Shown one piece after another: positions 1 through 5,500 of a DNA stretch of 6,389 nt. Position 1 is the first letter of the stretch. Each line of letters opens with the position of its first letter. Source of the stretch: Deltaproteobacteria bacterium (lineage in GTDB: Bacteria > Desulfobacterota > Desulfobacteria > Desulfobacterales > SG8-13); assembly GCA_030670715.1 (NCBI GenBank), contig DAOVBC010000142.1, positions 1 to 6,389 on the forward strand, given 5' to 3'. A program made the translations under genes and the position numbers. The notes beneath the pieces were generated by a model. That model ran no database searches, had not been told where the DNA came from, and worked only from the letters and a program-made list of their open reading frames with translations.

Positions 1-150
1 ATAAAAATAGCGGTCATCTACGGGAATAGAAGTAAGCCAGGCAGGAATTTCAGTCTGTGTGGTTTGCGGAGAAGATGCACAGCCAATTAAACTGCCTGAA
101 GCCAATAATAACAGAAGTGTATATAAAATGAATCGCTGAAAGAGTTGCAT
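1..150 (-). CDS. Putative lipoprotein, N-terminal 50 residues only (runs off left edge)
   Basis: An open frame starts at an ATG (150-148) and stays open for 50 codons to the window edge, so the C-terminus is missing. The translation begins MQLFQRFILY, followed by a leucine-rich hydrophobic stretch (residues 7-19) and the lipobox S-L-I-G-C with cysteine 24. This is a classic type II signal peptide: the protein should be lipidated on Cys24 after cleavage and anchored to the inner or outer membrane. Residue 25 is Ala, not Asp, so it lacks the usual inner-membrane retention signal. After the cysteine comes a short Ser/Thr/Gln/Pro linker and then PAWLTSIPVDDRYFY. That stretch resembles the start of LPP20-like lipoprotein domains (Pro-x-Trp ... 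Pro ... Tyr-Phe-Tyr); this family guess is tentative. A weak Shine-Dalgarno-like GGGA lies about 11 bases upstream. The nearest gene on the same strand ends 689 bp upstream, so it probably has its own promoter. Confidence 0.75.
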   Translation of the reverse strand, partial: MQLFQRFILYTLLLLLASGSLIGCASSPQTTQTEIPAWLTSIPVDDRYFY

Positions 151-185
151 CGCTAAAATTCGTCCCAGATGTAGAAGTTTGCTAT

Positions 186-239
186 AGTGGTTGTTAAAAA
201 AACGTTCCAGTATTCCAACGTTTTTTTTCTACAACCACT
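186..239. repeat. AT-rich inverted repeat upstream of the lipoprotein gene
   Basis: Two nested inverted segments form a long stem. The outer arms are AGTGGTTGT (186-194) and ACAACCACT (231-239), a perfect 9-bp match. The inner arms are A7-CGTT (196-206) and AACG-T7 (217-227), a perfect 11-bp match. A small asymmetric bulge separates them and the loop is 10 nt (207-216). It lies 36 bp before the lipoprotein start codon, in the probable promoter or leader region. It could be a terminator-like hairpin, a leader structure or a small dispersed repeat. The inner stem flanked by A and T runs looks terminator-like, but its GC core is short and no co-oriented gene lies close enough to need it. Confidence 0.6.
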
Positions 240-287
240 TATACCGCAATGCCGTATTTCGAAACATAATTATGGAAAGCGGTATAA
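239..287. repeat. 9-bp inverted repeat TTATACCGC/GCGGTATAA around palindromic spacer
   Basis: The arms TTATACCGC (239-247) and GCGGTATAA (279-287) are perfect inverted copies with a 31-bp spacer. The spacer itself holds two small palindromes, TTTCGAAA (257-264) and CATAATTATG (265-274). It directly abuts the 186-239 inverted repeat. The arrangement could be a regulator binding region for the lipoprotein gene or part of a decayed repeat element. Only the symmetry is certain. Confidence 0.45.
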
Positions 288-339
288 AAGAACGAATATT
301 AATATATAATCAAAAGTTTTTTAAGTAAACCTCTTTATC

Positions 340-511
340 GACTTAGGGTTCACGAAGAAATAAGTTCGCAATTTTAGGTGTTGAGGAGTCCGGCCGGCAA
401 GGTGCGAAAACGTAGGAATCCGCCTCGGCGGATTGCGAGTTTTCACAACGCAGCCAGTCGGGATGCATCGACGTCTAAAATGTGAAGTTATTTTTGAGTG
501 AGCCCTTAGCC
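340..511. repeat. Long quasi-palindromic repeat element (~172 bp)
   Basis: The whole segment folds on itself around position 425/426. The core is a perfect 8-bp hairpin, AATCCGCC (417-424) / GGCGGATT (427-434), with a 2-nt loop. Outside it, GTGCGAAAAC (402-411) matches GTTTTCAC (439-446) apart from a 2-nt bulge. Further out, ATTTTAG (371-377) matches CTAAAAT (475-481). AAATAA with a following TTC (358-367) matches GAAGTTATTT (484-493). The outermost arms GACTTAGGGTTCAC (340-353) and GTGAGCCCTTAGCC (498-511) match at 11 of 14 positions. Overall roughly three quarters of about 80 bases per arm are complementary, with a few 1-2 nt gaps. This is the form of a non-autonomous palindromic dispersed repeat (MITE/REP-like). 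I see no coding potential in it and no second copy in this window. Confidence 0.75.
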
Positions 512-552
512 CGTATGCCCGCTTTACCGGTATTCATTGCAGATTGCTTTCT

Positions 553-835
553 CACCACAGAGCTCACAGAGGAGATACAGCCGCGAGCATAATCGTGTAA
601 ACCTTTGATGCGGATCTGATCTGCCCGGGGCAGCGGCAGGCATTGCGTTTCTCACGGGGCTCAAACAGTGACTCCCGGTTGAACCGCAACGCCTGCCGCC
701 GCCCCCGGTTCGTAAGGCGCTCCGGTGCTTGTGTCTATTTTATAAGTTATTTCTGGGACACGCAACTAGCTTCAACCTCTGAACCCTGAACCCGAGAACG
801 AGTGCAGCGCTGAGTCCTCTGCGTGCTCTGTGGTG
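553..835. repeat. ~283-bp repeat block with 21-bp terminal inverted repeats
   Basis: The left end CACCACAGAGCTCACAGAGG (553-572, plus one A) and the right end (815-835, TCCTCTGCGTGCTCTGTGGTG reverse-complemented) are inverted copies matching at 19 of 21 positions. The right end lies 4 bp past the transporter stop codon. The ends are of the purine-rich 'accacagag...cagagga' type, which I recall as a widespread intergenic repeat in environmental bacterial genomes; that recognition is from memory. Inside are a strong hairpin (separate entry), a TGAACCC tandem pair (780-793) and a small GTGTC/GACAC inverted pair (731-735/757-761). No target-site duplication or transposase is visible. It may be a non-autonomous element or a composite of several decayed repeats. 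Confidence 0.55.
627..705 (-). other. Strong GC-rich hairpin, possible structured RNA on minus strand
   Basis: The arms at 627-647 and 685-705 are 21 nt each, complementary at 19 positions, with a 37-nt loop. Both non-complementary positions are A/C on the plus strand. In RNA from the minus strand these become U·G wobble pairs, so the stem would be unbroken only in that orientation. The minus strand is also the direction of the flanking genes. The transporter stop codon is 135 bp upstream in that sense. There is no following U tract, so it is not a standard intrinsic terminator. It could be a 3'-UTR structure or simply part of the surrounding repeat. Confidence 0.5.
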
Positions 836-839
836 CATT

Positions 840-2180
840 TTAGTTTATGCCGGAAAGGTACTCGGCCTCCGCCCTCCCTTTTTCATCATTAACAAAATAG
901 AGCAAGGTGCCACCGATAATGAAAAGGAGCACTATGGATCCGATGCCCCAGCGGGAAGCCAATTGGCCGTAATAAGTGATTTCGTCAGGCGTCGGCGAAA
1001 CAGGCAGCAATATTCGTTTTGCCAGAATACCAACTACCCCCATCAACGCCGGCCCCATGATCGTCGCAAACTTGCCCAGCATATTGTAAAATCCGTAATA
1101 CTGGGCAGATCGGTTTTTGGGAATCAGGCGCGAGTAGTAGGAACGGCTCAGGGCCTGGATGCCGCCCTGGATAAGGCCGATCACCATGGCCAGGATGTAA
1201 AAGTCGCTCTTGTCGGATATGGTTGTCCCCCATAACGTAACGAGGATGTAAACTGCGATAGCAAGAAAAATTGCTTTACGTACGCCCCATTTCTGCCCCA
1301 GTTTCCCGAATCCGAGGGCTGCCGGAAATCCGACAAACTGGACGATCAACAGAGCAATAATTAAGTCATTGGATTTAAATCCGAGAGACAGGCCGTAGTC
1401 GACAGCCATGCGGATGATGGTGTCAACACCATCAATATAAAACCAGTAGGCCAGCAAAAATAAAAATACAGTTTTCAGGTGGCGGATTTCCCTGAAGGTT
1501 TCTGCAAACTGGCGCAGCCCCTGGACAACAGCACCGCCTTTTCCGGCGGCCGGGGCAACGGCTTTTTCCTCCCGCACCCAGAACAGGGTAAATATAGTAA
1601 ACCCCCCCCACCAGAGGGAAACTGTAACAAAGGCCCAGCGGACGGCAGTAGCGGCATCCGGCAGGCCGAACAGGTGCGGCTTGAGCGTCATGATGACGTT
1701 GATCAAAAAGAGCAGACCTCCCCCCAGGTATCCCAGCGAATACCCGAGGCTTGACACATAATCGATTTGATCTTCCCCGGCCACAGTCGGCAGCAGCGAA
1801 TCATAAAACACAATTGAACCGGAAAAACCGATAATCCCACCTGCATAGATAAAAATTGCCAGTGCCCATTGTCCTTTTTCAACCAGGAAAAGAGCGGCTG
1901 TCATCAACACACCAAGGTAGGCAAACACAAGCAGAAGTCTTTTGCGCACGGAGCCCTTGTCGGCAATGGCCCCCAGTACGGGAGCCATTAAGGCAACAAT
2001 GAGGCTGGCGATGGAATTGCCGAAACCCAGTTGGGCGGTACTCATGTTCACATCGGTACCGTAGCTCCAGTACTGCTTAAAAAAAATGGGGAAAAAGCCG
2101 GCCATGACGGTCGTTGCAAACGCGGAATTGGCCCAGTCGTATAAGGCCCAGCCCCAGATGGTCTTTCTTTTCGAATCCAT
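840..2180 (-). CDS. UMF1-family MFS transporter (Atg22-like)
   Basis: This is a complete gene of 446 residues from ATG 2180 to TAA 842-840. An in-frame TTG two codons earlier (2186) is an alternative start; neither has a good ribosome binding site, so I prefer the ATG. Hydrophobicity suggests 12 membrane segments, as expected for an inner-membrane major facilitator. The hallmark WALYDWANSAF lies near residues 11-21 in the first segment. A motif-A-like loop, GAIADKGSVRKR, lies at about 70-81, and a second, degenerate copy (GFGKLGQKWGVRK) at about 290-302 opens the second half. The signature GGIQALSRSYYSRLIPKNRS (about 339-358) with YYGFYNMLGKF after it is typical of the UMF1 family related to yeast vacuolar Atg22 (TC 2.A.1.24). 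Length is normal for bacterial members. Yeast Atg22 effluxes amino acids, but substrates of bacterial members are not established, so none is assigned. A TATAAT box just upstream suggests its own promoter. Confidence 0.93.
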   Translation of the reverse strand: MDSKRKTIWGWALYDWANSAFATTVMAGFFPIFFKQYWSYGTDVNMSTAQLGFGNSIASLIVALMAPVLGAIADKGSVRKRLLLVFAYLGVLMTAALFLVEKGQWALAIFIYAGGIIGFSGSIVFYDSLLPTVAGEDQIDYVSSLGYSLGYLGGGLLFLINVIMTLKPHLFGLPDAATAVRWAFVTVSLWWGGFTIFTLFWVREEKAVAPAAGKGGAVVQGLRQFAETFREIRHLKTVFLFLLAYWFYIDGVDTIIRMAVDYGLSLGFKSNDLIIALLIVQFVGFPAALGFGKLGQKWGVRKAIFLAIAVYILVTLWGTTISDKSDFYILAMVIGLIQGGIQALSRSYYSRLIPKNRSAQYYGFYNMLGKFATIMGPALMGVVGILAKRILLPVSPTPDEITYYGQLASRWGIGSIVLLFIIGGTLLYFVNDEKGRAEAEYLSGIN

Positions 2181-2197
2181 TAACAATTGCGGAACCC

Positions 2198-2203
2198 ATT
2201 ATA
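2198..2203 (-). promoter_or_regulatory. Candidate -10 box (TATAAT) for the transporter gene
   Basis: On the minus strand a perfect TATAAT lies 17 bp before the ATG at 2180. No good -35 hexamer sits 16-18 bp further upstream; the hexamer at 17-bp spacing is CAGATC. If used, transcription would begin near 2191, giving a leader of only about 10 nt with little room for a Shine-Dalgarno site. In an AT-rich spacer the box could also be chance. Confidence 0.35.
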
Positions 2204-2237
2204 ATAGATAGATACGTCGAGATCTGATACAAAAAAA

Positions 2238-2428
2238 TGCCTAAAATGCACTAAAATGCCTAAAATTGTAGCGTCGCTTCGCTCCGTCTTTATTATAAAC
2301 ACCTGGTATTTTCAGAATGAAAAACATGAAATCAGCAAATGAATACCATCGCATACCCTGCTTTTTTTTACTAAAATCGATAGAATACATTAATTTTAGG
2401 CATTTTAGGCACTTTGCAATTTTAGGCA
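2238..2428. repeat. Inverted-repeat element built from TGCCTAAAA units
   Basis: The left arm has TGCCTAAAA at 2238-2246 and 2257-2265 with a variant TGCACTAAAA between. The right arm has the inverted unit TTTTAGGCA at 2394-2402, 2403-2411 and 2420-2428. Apart from one short insertion, the arms are near-perfect inverted copies ending in the same AAAATT/AATTTT. Inside, TGGTATT (2304-2310) pairs with AATACCA (2342-2348), and AGCG/CGCT makes a small hairpin near 2270-2283. It fills most of the spacer between the activase-like gene and the transporter. A 62-codon minus-strand frame (2429-2241) runs through the element from one repeat arm to the other. Because its ends are made of the repeat units, I do not call it a gene. 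From memory, similar TGCCTAAA-type repeats occur dispersed in Desulfobacterota genomes; this is unverified. Confidence 0.65.
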
Positions 2429-2436
2429 TTTCTTAG

Positions 2437-2469
2437 GGCAACTTGTTTTTTGCACAAAAAAATCTTGCC
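2437..2469 (-). terminator. Weak AT-rich stem-loop downstream of the activase-like gene
   Basis: GGCAA (2437-2441) and TTGCC (2465-2469) are inverted, with T6 (2446-2451) opposite A6 (2456-2461) around a GCAC loop. It lies about 40 bp past the stop codon of the large gene. The GC content of the stem is low and there is no clean U tract after it in the minus direction. The spacer between stop and hairpin also holds a T7 run. It may contribute to termination, but it is not a textbook intrinsic terminator. Confidence 0.3.
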
Positions 2470-2507
2470 ATAAAAAAATAATTTCTAAGATACGAAATCA
2501 CATAACC

Positions 2508-5500
2508 CTAGTTCATCGTGTACAACCGTTCGTGCAACCGTTTAGCTCTCAGGCAGAAGGCTTCCAGTTTTGCACTGATAATTTGAGGGAAAGGCGATCC
2601 GTCACTTTCAATTGCCAGAAAGGGCAGGTCTTCAATGTCGGATAGGACAACCCGCAGCTGTTTATTGTCCGGGTCTGCTTTAAGTTTATCCCGGCGGTTC
2701 ATGATTTCGCACAGAATCGATTCCGAAATGCGGTTGGGCATACAACCGAACGGACCGATGGCGATAACACCGCAGGCGAAATTCACAACCTCGGTCAGAG
2801 AACTTCCGATGGTCAGGATGGCCTCACCGCTCAGGTCCGGTGACAGGTGTGGTGAAGCACTTCGGATGATGCGATCCAGATCCACCGGTTGGGCGTGAAC
2901 AAGTCCCGAGCGTGACAGGATAGATTTTATGCGTCTTTCGTAACGCACCTGGAATTTATTTTTTAAACTAAATTTCAGGCGGTCCAGCAGAGTCGGTTTT
3001 CCGCAGTCAGCACGCCCGGACATTACGAGATAATCGGAGTACAGCAACCACTCCGAAACGGGTGAACAGATAGTGGCAAATCCCTGTTCTGCCAGGTGTT
3101 CGGTTATATACTGGCGGGACAGAGAGTCCCGTCGCACAAATATTTCTCCTGCCAGAAAAATGGTCGGTACGGCTTCCGGAGGATGTTTCAGGGGTATGCG
3201 CCGGAAACGTTCCGCCGTGCGGATAAGGCAGCTTTCCAGGCGGGCGAATTCTTCCTGCTGCAGTTCCGGCAGTATCATTTGCAGTTCCGCTTCAAAAACA
3301 GCGGTTGCCGCCTGAACGTCGACTGCATTTGCCAGCAGCATCGATCGGATATCCTCCAGGACATCGGAGATGTTGATAGCCCACCAGCCGCGGCGCTCGA
3401 AATCGGTGCCCAGCCCTGCATACGCGTTTTCCGAGGTTAACGAGAACAGCGCCACATCCGGTATTTCCATCCGGCGAATCAAATCTTCCATGAAAATAGA
3501 GTATTGCCCGAAGCGGCAGGGACCACTTCCGGTCGCCATAAAATAAATCAGAACCTCATCCGCCTTTTTTTCATTGTGAATATAGTTGAGCAGTGTCCCG
3601 GTCGTTAGCTGTAGCGGCAAGCATTCTTTACAGCTTGTATTCGCCCGTCCGGTTTTTAGATCGGCCTCACTGGCCGGCGGATAAGCCTTGGCATTGAAGC
3701 CTTTACCCTGAAATACCGCTGCCATACATTCTGTGGCAAGCCGTCCCATTGACGGCAAAAGCAGCGTCACCCGGGGATCGGTCATATCCAATTTTTCTCC
3801 GGAGGATGTAATTACCATGGGGACGTCGTTTTCCAGTTCCGTACGGGCCGGCACAAAGTTGTTTTTTCTCGGGATAATCAAACGGTCCGCCACCAGTTTG
3901 CGGTATGCGGTGACAATATCCAAAAAGGCTTCTATCCGGGTTTCGATACCGGCATCGGCCGTATGGCTGTCCAGCTCCAGTGTCAGGGATGGCTTACGGC
4001 CCATAATATTACGAAAATAACCGAGGATAAAAGAATCCGGGCCGCAGGAGAAATTTGTGATAAAAACCCCGAACAGCTGGGGATGATCTTTAACAAAGCG
4101 GGCCGCTTTCAAGATCATCTGACCCATGCCCCAGTACATATGACGCTTGGTTCGGGTGTCGTTGAGAGGGAGAAAATCGAAGGGCAGAACCAGAACCCCC
4201 CTTGACGCCAGTTTGTGCGGGATCCCCATATGGGCCTCTTCCACAAACGCGTTGTAGGGTCTGCCGAACAGAACCACACCCGTTTGGTCCGGTAGGGCTG
4301 CCAGTTTTTCGAGGGTTGCTTCACCGATTGCGTACATTTCCGTCTGGCAACTTTGCTGTTGAAGTAGGGTTTTTTCGAACGCCTTCTCGGCTTCTCTGCG
4401 ACCGATTCCCATCCGGCGTGCGATTTTTACCAGCGGCTGCCCTGCGCTTTGCAGACCTTTGGTGAGATCAATAAGAGGATCAAACACCTGTGTTCCAGCG
4501 GCTTTGAGTTCCATGAGCCTGTCTCTGAAAGTTGTCTGTAAATAAAATGTTTCCCCCTGAACCAGGGGGCACAACTGAGCATTTGACTCGCCGTTCTGCG
4601 CCGGTATGGATTTAAAATGAGGTAAAAATATGAACCGGGGTGGTTCCTCCATTTTCAGCAGGGCGTCAAAAAAACCGTGGGAAAGTTCCGCGGGATAGCA
4701 AAACGCCGCGTTTTTTTGATCGATCCCTTGCTGGGAATATGTTTGCGGGATAACCGGCTCATGGCCCAGTTCAGAAAAAAATGTTGAGAAGAGAGGGTAG
4801 TAGGTGTTGATTAAGAAACTCCGGTTAAACCCGATGGTGCCGCGGCGATGCCGGCGGCGGTCCCGGGCCGGAGCCGCCGCGTATTTTTCAAATGTGAGCC
4901 GCTGTCTGATTCTGACCTGGTCCAGGCGCTTTATGTCGTATTTAACATTGCGGCGCAGATTGTAATACCGGTTACAGGCACCGCCAAAGGAATATTTCTT
5001 CCCTTCAAGCTCAATGACCGAAATTTCACAGCGTCGGTCACAATTTTCTTTGCCGCCCCTGCAGGTAAAGGTTTTGCGGTAAATGACGTCGCGACTGACG
5101 AGCGCTTCCAGATCAAAGGGCTGCTTTTGCATCAGCCCGTTTTCGATTCTCTTTTTCACTTCGAGTGCAACCCCGAAGGCGCCCATCAGTCCGGGTTCCG
5201 GCGGAACGATAATCGGTTTTCCCACCAGGGCAGCCATGGCGAGAGGAACGGCCCTGTTATAGCAAACGCCTCCCTGCATGAACACCTTAGTACCCACCGG
5301 TCGATTGCCTTTGACCCGGTTTGCGTAATTCATACAGATGGAATATACCAGGCCGGCAACGATGTCCTCATGCTTCACGCTTTCATGAATGGCGTTTTTA
5401 ATATCAGAAGAAATAAACGCGGCGCACTGGTCATTAAAATTCGGTGGTTTCCACCCCTTGAGAGCGATATCGGCAATATCTTCCATTTTGACCCCGAGGG

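Noticed and set aside
286..330. Lipoprotein promoter in the AT-rich stretch
   Set aside because: Several TATA-like hexamers occur by composition alone, and no -35/-10 pair with good spacing stands out. The start codon is more than 130 bp away.
627..705. Intrinsic terminator for the transporter gene
   Set aside because: The hairpin is strong but 135 bp past the stop codon, has a 37-nt loop and no U tract after it in the minus direction.
2241..2429. 62-codon minus-strand frame as a small protein gene
   Set aside because: Both ends are made of the TGCCTAAAA inverted repeat, there is no ribosome binding site I can support, and the peptide shows no recognisable domain. It is better explained as part of a repeat.
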